NCBI GenBank assembly: GCA_029560875.1
Contig: JAKQKB010000173.1
Span: 62,001 to 126,000 of the forward strand
DNA from: Bacteroidota bacterium
GTDB taxonomy: Bacteria > Bacteroidota > Bacteroidia > Bacteroidales > Tenuifilaceae
Reading direction: 5' to 3'
Length of the DNA stretch: 64,000 nt
Shown here piece after piece: positions 55,412 through 64,000 of the stretch. Position 1 is the stretch's first letter, and each line of letters begins with the position of its first letter. A model generated the notes under the pieces. The model searched no databases, was not told the DNA's origin, and saw only the letters and a program-made list of their open reading frames with translations. Position numbers and translations under genes: made by a program.

Positions 55412-56236
55412 ATGAGCACATTAAAATCAATTAATGGTATAAAACATTTAGACTCTGGCAATTTCCTTTTGCTTGCAGGGCCTTGCGTTGTAGAGAACGA
55501 GGAAATTACTTTCGGAATCGCAGAAAAAGTAAAGGAGATAACCGACAAGTATAAAATCCCCTACATATTCAAAGCATCGTACAGGAAGGCAAATCGCTCT
55601 AAAATGGATTCTTTTTCTGGAATTGGAGATGAGAAAGCCCTTAGCATTCTATCTGAGGTAAAAAAACGATACGGATTACCAATTGTAACCGATATACATA
55701 CCGCAGAAGAAGCTGCTATGGCCGCAAAATATGTGGACGTACTTCAAATCCCAGCGTTTCTGTGCCGTCAAACAGACCTATTGGTTGCTGCAGCAAAAAC
55801 AGGTAGAGTGGTAAATGTAAAGAAAGGTCAATTCGTATCGCCAGAATCGATGAAGTTTGCTGCGCAAAAGATTGTTGATTCCGGTAACAACAACGTAATG
55901 CTAACAGACAGAGGAACTCAGTTTGGTTACCAAGACTTGATTGTTGATTTTAGGGGAATTCCAATTATGCGAGAATTTGGATTCCCTGTGGTTGTTGATG
56001 TTACACACTCCTTGCAGCAACCAAACCAAACATCGGGTGTAACGGGCGGAAAACCAGAAATGATAGAAACGATATCGCGTGCAGCAATTGTCTGTGGCGC
56101 CGACGGACTATTTATGGAAACACATCCAAACCCGGCTAAAGCATTATCAGATGGTGCTAATATGTTAGATTTAAAACATTTAGAAAGCCTAATTGACCAC
56201 CTTGTTCAAATTCGTCAGGTCATCAAGAATTTTTAA
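55412..56236 (+). CDS. kdsA: 3-deoxy-8-phosphooctulonate synthase
   Basis: A 274-residue enzyme making KDO-8-phosphate from phosphoenolpyruvate and arabinose-5-phosphate, the start of the inner core sugar of lipopolysaccharide. Motifs: LLLAGPCVVENEEITFGIAE, FKASYRKANRSKMDSFSGIG, LQIPAFLCRQTDLL, and ETHPNPAKALSDGANML. It confirms a Gram-negative envelope. Its last 14 bases overlap the end of the convergent hybrid kinase gene. Confidence 0.97.
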   Translation: MSTLKSINGIKHLDSGNFLLLAGPCVVENEEITFGIAEKVKEITDKYKIPYIFKASYRKANRSKMDSFSGIGDEKALSILSEVKKRYGLPIVTDIHTAEEAAMAAKYVDVLQIPAFLCRQTDLLVAAAKTGRVVNVKKGQFVSPESMKFAAQKIVDSGNNNVMLTDRGTQFGYQDLIVDFRGIPIMREFGFPVVVDVTHSLQQPNQTSGVTGGKPEMIETISRAAIVCGADGLFMETHPNPAKALSDGANMLDLKHLESLIDHLVQIRQVIKNF

Positions 56237-57641
56237 CGTAAACGTTTAATAGAGTATCAATTTTTTGCTTTAGGAGGTTGGCATTAATTGGCTTAGAAAT
56301 ATAGTCATTACAGCCAACCTCAAAACATTTAATATTGTCGTGAGGTAATGCGTAAGCAGTCTGTGCAATTATTGGTAAAGATGGTTTTTGTTTACGAATT
56401 TCAACCGTAGCCTCATAACCATCCATTAATGGCATTTGAATATCCATTAAAACTATATCAATATTAGTGCTGTCGAGTGTTTTAGAAACAACCTCTTTCC
56501 CATTTTTCGCCCAAAGAATATTTGCTTTAGTATCGGCTAAAATTGTTGATAAATACCTATAGTTAACTTCAACATCCTCAGCAATTAGAATATTCTTGCC
56601 TGCCCAATTATACTCAACCTCATCGGTGCTAAATAGGAATGAGCCTGAATCCTGAAAACGCTTTTCCTTATAAGGGATGGTGAAATGGAAAGTTGTGCCC
56701 TCACCAATTTTCGATTCAAACCAAATATCTCCGCCCAGTAAACCAATAATATTCTTACTGATATAAAGCCCAATACCAGTTCCGCCATATTTTCTGGTAG
56801 AACCTTCCTGCACCTGACGGAAACGCTCAAAAATTATATCGCGCTTATCCTCGGGAATACCTATTCCGCTATCGCGAACAAAAAACTCAATTTTATTATC
56901 ATCGTGGTTATTAATGTAACCAAACTCCACGCTACCCCTATCAGTAAACTTAAGTGCATTACCTATTAAATTGACCAAAATCTGACGTAAACGCTGACCA
57001 TCGGTATATAGGATATTGGACTCATCATCGTTAAGGTTAAGTAAGCGGATATTGATATGCTCCTTTTCCTGCTTGAACTTAATCTCGTTGAAGAATGTAT
57101 AAACATCGAACATTAAATCATCCAAATTACACTCAGAATGGTTAATAGCCAATTGACCTGCATCAATCTTAGAAATATCAATAATATCATCAATAAGATT
57201 TACAAGCATCATTCCATTGTGATACACAATATCAATATACCTATCGCGCTTATCTTCAGACTCTTCTCCTTTTAAAAGTTGAACAAATCCAAGTATTCCG
57301 TTCATAGGAGTACGAATCTCATGACTCATATTGGCCAAGAAGTTGGATTTAAGGATATCGGATTCTTCTGCACGCTGCTTCGCTTTTTCCAAAGCATCTT
57401 TCAACTTTGAAATCTCAAAATCCTTTATAGCTAATAGTTTATGTAATTCATCGTTATCTATTTGGAGTTCTTTAAAATGTAATTTTAGATTTGAATACTC
57501 TTCTTTAATTCTTTCAGAATACTGGTTATCAATTGATTTATGATCAATATAACCAATACGTAATTTTCTGCTTAGAACGATTGCCCAAGCAAGAACTACT
57601 AATAATACAATTGAAAATACAATAATGAGTGCTATATTCAT
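56223..57641 (-). CDS. Hybrid histidine kinase with receiver domain
   Basis: A 472-residue signalling protein. One N-terminal membrane segment (residues 3-22) is followed by a coiled coil, a HisKA domain with the phosphorylated His107 (FLANMSHEIRTPMNG), an ATPase domain (LVNLIGNALKFTDRG, GTGIGLYISKNIIGLLGGD) and a C-terminal receiver (LIAEDVEVNYR, VLMDIQMPLMDG, with the phosphoaccepting Asp in LMDIQMP and the Lys in CNDYISKPI). There is no sensory domain of its own, so it may listen through another protein. Its 3' end overlaps kdsA by 14 bases. Confidence 0.94.
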   Translation of the reverse strand: MNIALIIVFSIVLLVVLAWAIVLSRKLRIGYIDHKSIDNQYSERIKEEYSNLKLHFKELQIDNDELHKLLAIKDFEISKLKDALEKAKQRAEESDILKSNFLANMSHEIRTPMNGILGFVQLLKGEESEDKRDRYIDIVYHNGMMLVNLIDDIIDISKIDAGQLAINHSECNLDDLMFDVYTFFNEIKFKQEKEHINIRLLNLNDDESNILYTDGQRLRQILVNLIGNALKFTDRGSVEFGYINNHDDNKIEFFVRDSGIGIPEDKRDIIFERFRQVQEGSTRKYGGTGIGLYISKNIIGLLGGDIWFESKIGEGTTFHFTIPYKEKRFQDSGSFLFSTDEVEYNWAGKNILIAEDVEVNYRYLSTILADTKANILWAKNGKEVVSKTLDSTNIDIVLMDIQMPLMDGYEATVEIRKQKPSLPIIAQTAYALPHDNIKCFEVGCNDYISKPINANLLKQKIDTLLNVYVKNS

Positions 57642-57809
57642 ACTCCAAAAACTCTCGTACTGATTAACAATACGTTATAACATTCTTACATTTTTATAAA
57701 GTTACAAAAAATACAAAAAAAAAATATTGTTGAACAGTTTTATAGAGAAATATTACTTAAACATACAATTTTAGCTTACGAACATCAATTTTTAGTAGAT
57801 AAACAAAAA

Positions 57810-57840
57810 AGTCCTAAAAGGAAAATAATCTTTTAGGACT
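57810..57840 (-). terminator. Terminator after the PorT-like barrel gene
   Basis: AGTCCTAAAAG (57810-57820) and CTTTTAGGACT (57830-57840) form a perfect 11-base stem. On the minus strand it is followed by TTTTTTG, as expected of a terminator. Confidence 0.88.
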
Positions 57841-57864
57841 CTCTGATAAAATGAGACCAATTGT

Positions 57865-58521
57865 CTAGAAGAATATACCAGCGCTAAAGATAAACTGTGG
57901 ATTTCGTTGGTCGAACTTATAATCCTTTCCCCCTAATGTAATTCCACTACCCAATTTACTTAAGTTGCCTTCGTAACGAACATCAAGAGTAATCTTCTTC
58001 AAGATATCCAATCCAACACCAACCTGATAACCAAATGTTGCTTTTCTGAAATTATTATCTGTGGCTTCAGCAGAAATTGAAGATAATTTATCCTTCAACC
58101 CGTCGCTCTCAGATAGCATAAATGATGCTACAGGTCCAATACCTAATCTTGCAGGGCCGAACTTCCAGCCAACAATAACAGGAATATCAATCTTGTTAAA
58201 TTTTTGGGTTTCAGTGTACATTTGACTTGCAGTAACATCGGCAAGCACAACTTCTCCCTGAGAATGGGTAAATAACAATTCGGGCTGAACGAATAATCCG
58301 AGCAACTGTATACGACCATACAATCCTGCATGGAATCCCATTTTTGAATCCCCCTGTTTAATTGCATACTCTTTTAGCCCATCAGAAGATTCAATGTTTT
58401 TAATGTCGTCGAATTTGACATTAGTGGAACTTACCCCAGCCTTAAAACCAAAACGTAAGAGTTGAGCATTGGCTACATCAAAAGCCATAACTGCTAATAG
58501 AATGATAATCAATTTTTTCAT
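57865..58521 (-). CDS. Outer-membrane beta-barrel protein (PorT-like)
   Basis: A 218-residue protein with a signal peptide (ending ANAQ) and an eight-stranded-type barrel of the OmpA/PorT-like kind: RFGFKAGVSSTNVKF at the start, GFHAGLYGRIQLLGLFVQPE, and the last strand QFIFSAGIFF ending in Phe. Such small barrels are common in Bacteroidota and often of unknown role. It is a single gene with a terminator and lies downstream of cls in the same direction. Confidence 0.86.
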   Translation of the reverse strand: MKKLIIILLAVMAFDVANAQLLRFGFKAGVSSTNVKFDDIKNIESSDGLKEYAIKQGDSKMGFHAGLYGRIQLLGLFVQPELLFTHSQGEVVLADVTASQMYTETQKFNKIDIPVIVGWKFGPARLGIGPVASFMLSESDGLKDKLSSISAEATDNNFRKATFGYQVGVGLDILKKITLDVRYEGNLSKLGSGITLGGKDYKFDQRNPQFIFSAGIFF

Positions 58522-58589
58522 AGTTAATAGAATTAGGTTGAACGTATAAAATGATTAGACTAAGTGATTTCACAAATATCGTGCTAAAA

Positions 58590-60068
58590 CTAAAATAAAG
58601 GACTAATTAAGCGCGCCAATGCTTCCTTGTAGCTATGCTTCAGGGGTCTTTTACTCCAATTCTCTGGAGTAATTATTTGGCATTGAATTAGTTTATCCAT
58701 AAACGATGACTCAAGGTTTTTTGTTATTTGCTCATCGTAAATAATTGCAGCAACCTCAAAATTATCTTCAAAACTTCGGATATCCATATTGGCTGAACCT
58801 ACAGATGAAAATGCGCTATCAATCATAATAAGCTTTGAGTGGTCGAATCCATTCTGGAAAAGGTACACCTTAATACCTGCATCGAGCAACTCAGAAACAA
58901 ACGATAAAGAACTCCAATAAACAACGGGAGAATCGGACTTCCCAGGTAATATAATTCGAACATCCACTCCACTGAGAGCCGCTGTTTTAAGCGCTGTTAA
59001 TATGCTCTCGTTCGGAATAAAATACGGCGACGATATGTAGATATGATGAGTTGCCCTAGTTATTGCAAGAAAGAAAACCTGCATAATACTAGCCCAATCG
59101 GAATCGGGACCGCTTGTTACAATCTGTAATGGGTGATAATTGGTAACTCTAACCTCTGGAAAATATTGAGTTCTATTATTCACAATATCACCTGTAACGA
59201 AATACCAATCCAGCAAAAATATTACCTGCAATGAATGCACGGCTTCGCCTTCAATCCTGAGCAAGGTATCGTGCCATCGGCCAAGACGCCGACTACCCTC
59301 AATGTACCTATCGGCAATGTTCATCCCCCCTAGATAGGCAACCATTCCATCCACAACAACAATTTTACGGTGATTCCGATAGTTTACCTTACTTGTTAAT
59401 AGAGGGAATTTTACTTCCATAAAAGGATAAACCTCCACTCCTGCCTCTCGTAACTCATTTATGTACTTTTTGGGCAAACTCCAACTACCAACATCATCAT
59501 ATATTAATCTAACTTTAACACCTTCTTTGGCTTTTGTAATAAGAATATTTTTGATTCTATTACCAATTTTATCATCGTTAATGATATAAAACTCAATATG
59601 AATACTACTAGTTGCAGAATAAAGGGAATCAATTATAGAATCGAAGGCTTGCTGACCATTCTGGAAAATTGCGATATCATTAAATTCGGTTAGTAACGCT
59701 TTACTATTATTAAGCAACAAAGTTATTATACTTAAATGATTGGAAATCTTGGAGTTAAAATTTTGTTTGTTTCTCCGAAAATTTGCAACTTGCAAATGAC
59801 TCAGGTACTCAATTTGCTCCAAATCCTGAAAACCTTTGCGATTGAAAATCTTCTCTTTTCTTCGGTTCTGACCAAAAAATATGTAAAAGACTAATCCAAC
59901 TATAGGCAAAAGTATGATAAGCAAAACCCATGTAGAAGTTTTTGCAGGGTCGCGTTTTTCATGAATAATCATTGCTGCTGTGGAGAAAATAGTAACCAAA
60001 TAGATTACAAGAATAATCCAAGGAAGATTACTCAGAATTATATCATGAAAAAAGTTGAGTAATAGCAT
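58590..60068 (-). CDS. cls: Cardiolipin synthase
   Basis: A 492-residue phospholipase D family enzyme joining two phosphatidylglycerols into cardiolipin. Two N-terminal membrane segments (about residues 14-34 and 44-64, including WVLLIILLPIVGLVFYIFFG) precede two HKD motifs: HRKIVVVDG (about residue 230) and HSKLIMIDS (about residue 410), each followed by the family's GSANMDIRSF-type segment (GGMNIADRY in the first half). It stands alone. Confidence 0.95.
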   Translation of the reverse strand: MLLLNFFHDIILSNLPWIILVIYLVTIFSTAAMIIHEKRDPAKTSTWVLLIILLPIVGLVFYIFFGQNRRKEKIFNRKGFQDLEQIEYLSHLQVANFRRNKQNFNSKISNHLSIITLLLNNSKALLTEFNDIAIFQNGQQAFDSIIDSLYSATSSIHIEFYIINDDKIGNRIKNILITKAKEGVKVRLIYDDVGSWSLPKKYINELREAGVEVYPFMEVKFPLLTSKVNYRNHRKIVVVDGMVAYLGGMNIADRYIEGSRRLGRWHDTLLRIEGEAVHSLQVIFLLDWYFVTGDIVNNRTQYFPEVRVTNYHPLQIVTSGPDSDWASIMQVFFLAITRATHHIYISSPYFIPNESILTALKTAALSGVDVRIILPGKSDSPVVYWSSLSFVSELLDAGIKVYLFQNGFDHSKLIMIDSAFSSVGSANMDIRSFEDNFEVAAIIYDEQITKNLESSFMDKLIQCQIITPENWSKRPLKHSYKEALARLISPLF

Positions 60069-60375
60069 CGCACTAAATTTTGATTACTAATATAGCGCTT
60101 TAAAACATTAGTGAATACAATCATTTCAAAAAAAAAGAACTCAACATATATTTTTTTATGACAACAATCCAAATCTACCAAACAATTAAAAACCTATATA
60201 GCAGCAATATATCAAATACAATGTATTTCGCAATTCAAATTTTTAAGGGAATTTTCAAATTTAATGACTAACATCAACAAAAAAATTTGCGAGGTTTCAG
60301 AATTCTTTCTACTTTTGCACTGCCAAAATAAAAAAAAGGCATTTGGACATAAAGTTGTCCATTTTTTTTGAAGAT
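60069..60375. other. Intergenic region upstream of tRNA-Lys genes
   Basis: About 307 A+T-rich bases between the divergent cls gene and the tRNAs. It contains the tRNA promoter at 60286-60317. Nothing else was recognised. Confidence 0.5.
60286..60317 (+). promoter_or_regulatory. Bacteroidota-type promoter for the tRNA-Lys genes
   Basis: TTTG (60286-60289), a 20-base spacer and TACTTTTG (60310-60317) match both elements exactly. The first tRNA starts at 60376. Along with the pyrD promoter it is the best match in the window. Confidence 0.8.
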
Positions 60376-60448
60376 GATTCAGTAGCTCAGCTGGTAGAGC
60401 ACATCCCTTTTAAGGATGGGGTCCTGGGTTCGAATCCCAGCTGGATCA
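60376..60448 (+). tRNA. tRNA-Lys (anticodon TTT), copy 1
   Basis: A 73-base cloverleaf: acceptor GATTCAG/CTGGATC, D-arm GCTCAGCTGGTAGAGC, anticodon stem CATCC/GGATG with loop CTTTTAA (anticodon TTT), T-arm with GGGTTCGAATCCC, discriminator A. CCA is not encoded. Confidence 0.97.
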
Positions 60449-60474
60449 CTCGAAAAAAATTATGATGCCATACT

Positions 60475-60547
60475 GATTCAGTAGCTCAGCTGGTAGAGCA
60501 CATCCCTTTTAAGGATGGGGTCCTGGGTTCGAATCCCAGCTGGATCA
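60475..60547 (+). tRNA. tRNA-Lys (anticodon TTT), copy 2
   Basis: Identical over all 73 bases to the copy at 60376-60448, separated from it by 26 bases. The two share the promoter upstream of copy 1 and the terminator just after copy 2. Confidence 0.97.
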
Positions 60548-60548
60548 C

Positions 60549-60577
60549 AGCAACTCAAACGGGTTGCTTTTTTTTTA
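60549..60577 (+). terminator. Terminator of the tRNA-Lys operon
   Basis: AGCAAC and GTTGCT form the stem around CTCAAACGG, followed by about nine T residues, starting 1 base after copy 2. Confidence 0.88.
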
Positions 60578-60587
60578 CCCATAACTA

Positions 60588-60624
60588 AAGAAGCCCGTTA
60601 GCGATAAAAACTAACGGGCTTCTT
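60588..60624 (-). terminator. Terminator of the amylase operon
   Basis: A perfect 14-base stem, AAGAAGCCCGTTAG (60588-60601) and CTAACGGGCTTCTT (60611-60624), just past the amylase stop codon. The T-tract on the minus strand is short. Confidence 0.8.
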
Positions 60625-60642
60625 GTTGCATCGGATATTTAG

Positions 60643-63018
60643 CTACTTTCCAACAAGTATTTCAAAGAAATTGGGTTTAACTTTTACAGTAATCGCACTA
60701 TTATGTAAGCTAAACTCTGAAGAAAATTCCGCTGAAAACATCTTTTCACCTATAAAGCTGGGCAATTGTAATGTTATCTCTTTTTCCTCAGCGCTCTTAT
60801 TGAAAACAACAATTACGCTATTATTGAGGTAAGTTCTTACGTATGCGTAGATATCCTTATCGGCCATTAAAACGTTAAAATTTCCATAGTTTAAGGCCAT
60901 ATTTTCCCTACGGATATTTACCAAACGCTTAACGGTTTCGAGTGTAAATTGCTCCTTGCTATTAAAACCATCAAACTTCATCATTTTACGGTTATCGGGG
61001 TCGTTACCACCTGGTGAGCCAAATTCGTCGCCATAGTAGATTGTAGGTACACCAGGAATGGTCATATTGAACGCATTGAGCATACAAAGTTTGTTGTAAG
61101 CAACCAAATCGCCAACACCAATTTCACGAGTCCAACCTGCCTTTTTAGCATCCTCATCGAAACGAACAGCACCACCTGCATATGAGATAAACCTAGCCCT
61201 ATCCTGATTTCCAGAGATATACCCCATAAGATTATTCCATCCGTAGTAATCGAATGTTTCGTGTAAAGAGTTGTTTAACTGGGTGAATGCTATATCGGGA
61301 CGTGCAAATGCAGCAACCGATGCATCGTAAATATTAAAATCAAACTGAGAATCGAGCATTCCACTTCCAATATAACTTGCAATAAGTTCCTTACTACCAT
61401 AAGTTTCACCTATCTGGTAAACACTTCTATCGGGAACATTCTGCTTAACCTTTTGCGTTAACCTACGCCAAAAATTCTCGTGAATATGCTTGGTAGCATC
61501 ATGACGGAAGCCATCTAGCCCAAATTCTGTTAGCCAGTACAAAGCTGAATCGGTCATGGGTTCATATACCTCGGGGCGTTCCAAGTCAAGTGTTGGTAGG
61601 AAAACATCAAACCAAGTGGTTAAACGATACTCGTCCCAACGCTCAGTGTTCAAAGAGCCATCTGGCAAGTATAACGATGTTGCCCAATCGGGATGCTCAA
61701 TGTATAAAGGATGCTCCTTATGAACGTGGTTTGCCACATAGTCGAGTATCACATTCATATTTCGGCTATGGGCTTCAGCAATCAACTCCTTCAGCTCATC
61801 GCTTGTTCCAAACCTAAAATCGACCTTGCTGGATGATATTGGCCAATACCCATGATAGCCCGAGAATTTTGTGCGTGGTTCAGGGTACAATCCCCAAGCG
61901 CCAAGCGGATTTTGGGTTATTGGCGATAACCATATAGTATTGATTCCGAGCGCAGTAAAATACCCATCCTTAATTTTCTGTGTAACACCAGCCAAGTCGC
62001 CACCATAGTAATTTGCCTCGGGTAAAATTTCAGGGTCGTCAACCTTTTTATCGTTGTTTGAATTGCCATTGTTAAACCTGTCGACCATTAAAAAGTACAT
62101 AATTTGGCTATTCTTATCGGCACGGGTTAATTGCGATGTGCTAACCACGGGCTTATTCCCTTCCAGCGGGATTAATAAATCGTTGGATTCGCCATACTCA
62201 TTGAACGCCCAAACCCGAATGTAAGAACGCTTAAAACTTTCAGCGTTAGAAGGTATTGTCAATTTGATATCCTGGGCATCAATAACTATAAATTTTTCAT
62301 TCAATAAATGATTCTGCCACAATACTATAACCTTATCTACAGAGTTTATCGCTTTAATATTTAAAACATTACCATTTGTTGATACGGCAACAAGATGTGG
62401 CAGTTTTTCGGGCTGATTATTGCCCACAACAAGCACAGAGTTGAAGCCACCCATATTATTATCCTCCTTAACAGGATTGGCAGAGTCGAGCATCTGCTTC
62501 CCATCAACAACAACCTGGTAGTGATACTTTCCGGGATTCAGCATCATTGTGGTTTTAAAAATGGTACCATCGAAAGATAGCGGTGTTGCTGCGGGGTTCC
62601 AATCGTTTATTTGGCCAGTTAACTGTACAGATTTTACCTTTTTACCACTGGGATTATACTCAAAATTTACAGGTATTTTACGGCCTTTACGCAACACTAA
62701 AGAATACTTTGCCTCCGACACCCATACATCCATTACGTTCAATTTAGGCAACTCTGAATTATTGCATTTAATGGTCAATTTTGACTTATCGCCCGATAAT
62801 GAATAGGAAAATACATTTGGCATACAAACGGAGTCAATAACCGAAGGATTTGGGAAATAATCGGTCATTACAACCTCAGTGCTATCGCCAAGCAGCTGAA
62901 CAACAGTAAGCAAATCGTTCACAGCAGGTTTTTCGGGTACATTTTTCAACTCGATACCCTTTTGGCAGGATATTGCCAAAACTGATAAGATAATTATTGA
63001 TATATTTCTCATAATCAT
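60643..63018 (-). CDS. GH13 alpha-amylase family lipoprotein with N-terminal starch-binding-like domains
   Basis: A 791-residue glycoside hydrolase. The signal ends in a lipobox (LAISCQKG, Cys18), so it is membrane anchored. Residues 95-200 form a CBM48-like or E-set domain (VQLTGQINDWNPAATPLSFD, then PGKYHYQVVVDG). The GH13 core follows from about 310: region I DYVANHVH, region II GFRHDATKH with the nucleophile Asp, region III IGETYG with the acid/base Glu, region IV ISGNQDRARF, where Gln stands in place of the usual His before the stabilising Asp. A beta-sandwich C-domain ends it. It should hydrolyse alpha-1,4-glucans. It is transcribed 12 bases after the second GH13 gene. Confidence 0.93.
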   Translation of the reverse strand: MIMRNISIIILSVLAISCQKGIELKNVPEKPAVNDLLTVVQLLGDSTEVVMTDYFPNPSVIDSVCMPNVFSYSLSGDKSKLTIKCNNSELPKLNVMDVWVSEAKYSLVLRKGRKIPVNFEYNPSGKKVKSVQLTGQINDWNPAATPLSFDGTIFKTTMMLNPGKYHYQVVVDGKQMLDSANPVKEDNNMGGFNSVLVVGNNQPEKLPHLVAVSTNGNVLNIKAINSVDKVIVLWQNHLLNEKFIVIDAQDIKLTIPSNAESFKRSYIRVWAFNEYGESNDLLIPLEGNKPVVSTSQLTRADKNSQIMYFLMVDRFNNGNSNNDKKVDDPEILPEANYYGGDLAGVTQKIKDGYFTALGINTIWLSPITQNPLGAWGLYPEPRTKFSGYHGYWPISSSKVDFRFGTSDELKELIAEAHSRNMNVILDYVANHVHKEHPLYIEHPDWATSLYLPDGSLNTERWDEYRLTTWFDVFLPTLDLERPEVYEPMTDSALYWLTEFGLDGFRHDATKHIHENFWRRLTQKVKQNVPDRSVYQIGETYGSKELIASYIGSGMLDSQFDFNIYDASVAAFARPDIAFTQLNNSLHETFDYYGWNNLMGYISGNQDRARFISYAGGAVRFDEDAKKAGWTREIGVGDLVAYNKLCMLNAFNMTIPGVPTIYYGDEFGSPGGNDPDNRKMMKFDGFNSKEQFTLETVKRLVNIRRENMALNYGNFNVLMADKDIYAYVRTYLNNSVIVVFNKSAEEKEITLQLPSFIGEKMFSAEFSSEFSLHNSAITVKVKPNFFEILVGK

Positions 63019-63030
63019 TTATTTACACAT

Positions 63031-64000
63031 CTAATTCAATTCAATAATCATTGCCGAGCGGGGTGAAAGTTGAATTTTGGAAAGGTCTTCAACTGTTTTG
63101 TCAGTAATTATATCGACACCCGATTTCTTATCGCCTAAAAACTCATTGAATCTTACAGTATCCAGCACTTTTGGCTGATAGCCATTATTTAGTATTACCA
63201 TTACGGTTTGCTGCTGATTATGGCGGAAGTACACATAAACCTCATTCTCCGGAATAAAGTGCGTTAATTTACCACTATGTACAGCTGTGGCTGTTTTTCG
63301 CCAATTCAGAATTTTAGAGGTATAATCCCATATCTCACTCTGTTTCTTATTTCTTCCTTCAGAAGTAAACGCATTGTGTTTATCGACAACCCAACCACCA
63401 GGGAAATCTCTGCGGATATCGCCATGCCCTTTAGCATCATCGCCAGGAAGTAATATTTCAGTACCATAATACATTTGTGGAATACCTCTCATTGTCAATA
63501 AAAATGCTGTTGCAAGCTTTAACCTCCCAATAGCAACCGAGGAATCCTTATGGAAACGGCCATTATCGTGATTATCCAAGAAAATAAGGAGGTCGTTGGG
63601 ACTTTTGTAAACAAAATCGTGCGCCAGAATCTCATACAATCGAGCCAAGCCAGTATCCCATCCTTCTTTCTCGTCAAAAGCTTTTTGCATTGCAAACATT
63701 AATGGAAAATCCATTGCGGTTGGCAAGTTAGAATTGTAACCATCGGGATTATTGGCATCCTTTTGCCAGTATGCAACCCACGAAGGGTAATTAACCCAAG
63801 TTTCGCCCACAATATTGAAGTTTGGGTACTCTGCATTAACCTCGGCACACCAACGCGACATAAAGTGCTTATCGCAGTAAGGATGTGTATCCATTCTAAT
63901 TCCATCCAAATTGGCAAATTCAATCCACCAAATACTGTTTTGAATAAGATACTTGGCTAGATATGGATTACGTTGATTTAAATCGGGCATATGCTTATCG
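63031..64000 (-). CDS. GH13 enzyme, neopullulanase/cyclomaltodextrinase-like (5' end outside window)
   Basis: The C-terminal 323 residues of a GH13 glycoside hydrolase; the frame is open through the window edge, so the N-terminus is missing. It begins within the catalytic barrel: PDLNQRNPYLAKYLIQNSIW, region II LDGIRMDTHPY with the nucleophile Asp, region III IVGETWVNYP with the Glu, region IV FLDNHDNGRF complete. A C-domain follows, ending in MIIELN. The DLNxRNP phrase and the region II and III sequences resemble SusA-type neopullulanases and cyclomaltodextrinases. It likely cuts maltodextrins and pullulan fragments in the periplasm, in an operon with the lipoprotein amylase. Confidence 0.92.
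   Translation of the reverse strand, partial: DKHMPDLNQRNPYLAKYLIQNSIWWIEFANLDGIRMDTHPYCDKHFMSRWCAEVNAEYPNFNIVGETWVNYPSWVAYWQKDANNPDGYNSNLPTAMDFPLMFAMQKAFDEKEGWDTGLARLYEILAHDFVYKSPNDLLIFLDNHDNGRFHKDSSVAIGRLKLATAFLLTMRGIPQMYYGTEILLPGDDAKGHGDIRRDFPGGWVVDKHNAFTSEGRNKKQSEIWDYTSKILNWRKTATAVHSGKLTHFIPENEVYVYFRHNQQQTVMVILNNGYQPKVLDTVRFNEFLGDKKSGVDIITDKTVEDLSKIQLSPRSAMIIELN

Noticed and set aside
60376-60547. Integrated element next to the tRNA-Lys pair
   Set aside because: No integrase, attachment repeat or foreign composition is seen beside the tRNAs; the second copy is a full gene.

Overview
The window is a chromosomal segment of a member of the Bacteroidota, most likely the Bacteroidales. The genus cannot be named from the sequence. 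The lineage call rests on several things: an A+T-rich genome; a complete aerotolerance (Bat) operon; a V-type ATPase operon of the Bacteroidota layout with a DUF2764 protein; the small DUF4295 gene next to rpmG/rpmB; DUF2027-Smr, DUF6340 and DUF6588 family proteins; and many -7 boxes of the form TAnnTTTG, the promoter signature of this phylum, a few with a TTTG about 20 bases upstream. Most start codons lack a Shine-Dalgarno site, as expected for the phylum, so the few strong ones stand out.

Layout. 1-84 is the start of truA, cut by the window edge. 391-9115 is the moxR-DUF58-batA-batB-batC-batD-batE operon with two extra genes inside it. 9244-15324 holds single genes: MATE exporter, glutathione peroxidase, M28 peptidase, UPF0316 membrane protein, a lone PAS protein and a trans-sulfuration enzyme. 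15605-23348 is the V-type ATPase operon (E, DUF2764, A, B, D, I, K). 23379-27950 holds ygiQ, queA, DUF2027-Smr and the RNase P RNA. 27951-28670 is a very A+T-rich gap leading to an XRE regulator. 29169-33227 is pyrD plus a selenium cluster (yedF, class V aminotransferase, DUF3343, selD). 33228-34786 holds palindromic DNA and two uncharacterised genes. 35004-45767 is housekeeping: thioredoxin-like protein, TPR protein, gyrA, clpC, tpx, rimO, ftsY, DUF4295, rpmG, rpmB. 45832-50334 holds cinA, tRNA-Thr(CGT), M48 protease, DUF6340 lipoprotein and fabG. 50577-60068 holds a Cache-HAMP-GAF-PAS sensor, two outer-membrane barrel proteins, rarA, kdsA, a hybrid histidine kinase and a cardiolipin synthase. 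60376-60547 carries two identical tRNA-Lys(TTT) genes. 60643-64000 holds two GH13 amylases, the second cut by the window edge.

How they work together. The Bat block couples a MoxR AAA+ ATPase to membrane-anchored von Willebrand A proteins and TPR scaffolds in the envelope. The V-ATPase rotor protein carries the full residue set of a Na+ binding site, so the enzyme may be a sodium motor. The selenium block makes and handles activated selenium, but no selenoprotein insertion gene is in view. The terminal GH13 pair points to alpha-glucan use at the cell surface or in the periplasm.

No phage, insertion sequence, CRISPR array or defence island is visible. The least explained parts are a 288-residue protein built of repeated OB-like modules beside a palindrome-rich spacer, the operator-like repeats and hairpin in the gap after rnpB, and an intergenic palindrome present in two copies.
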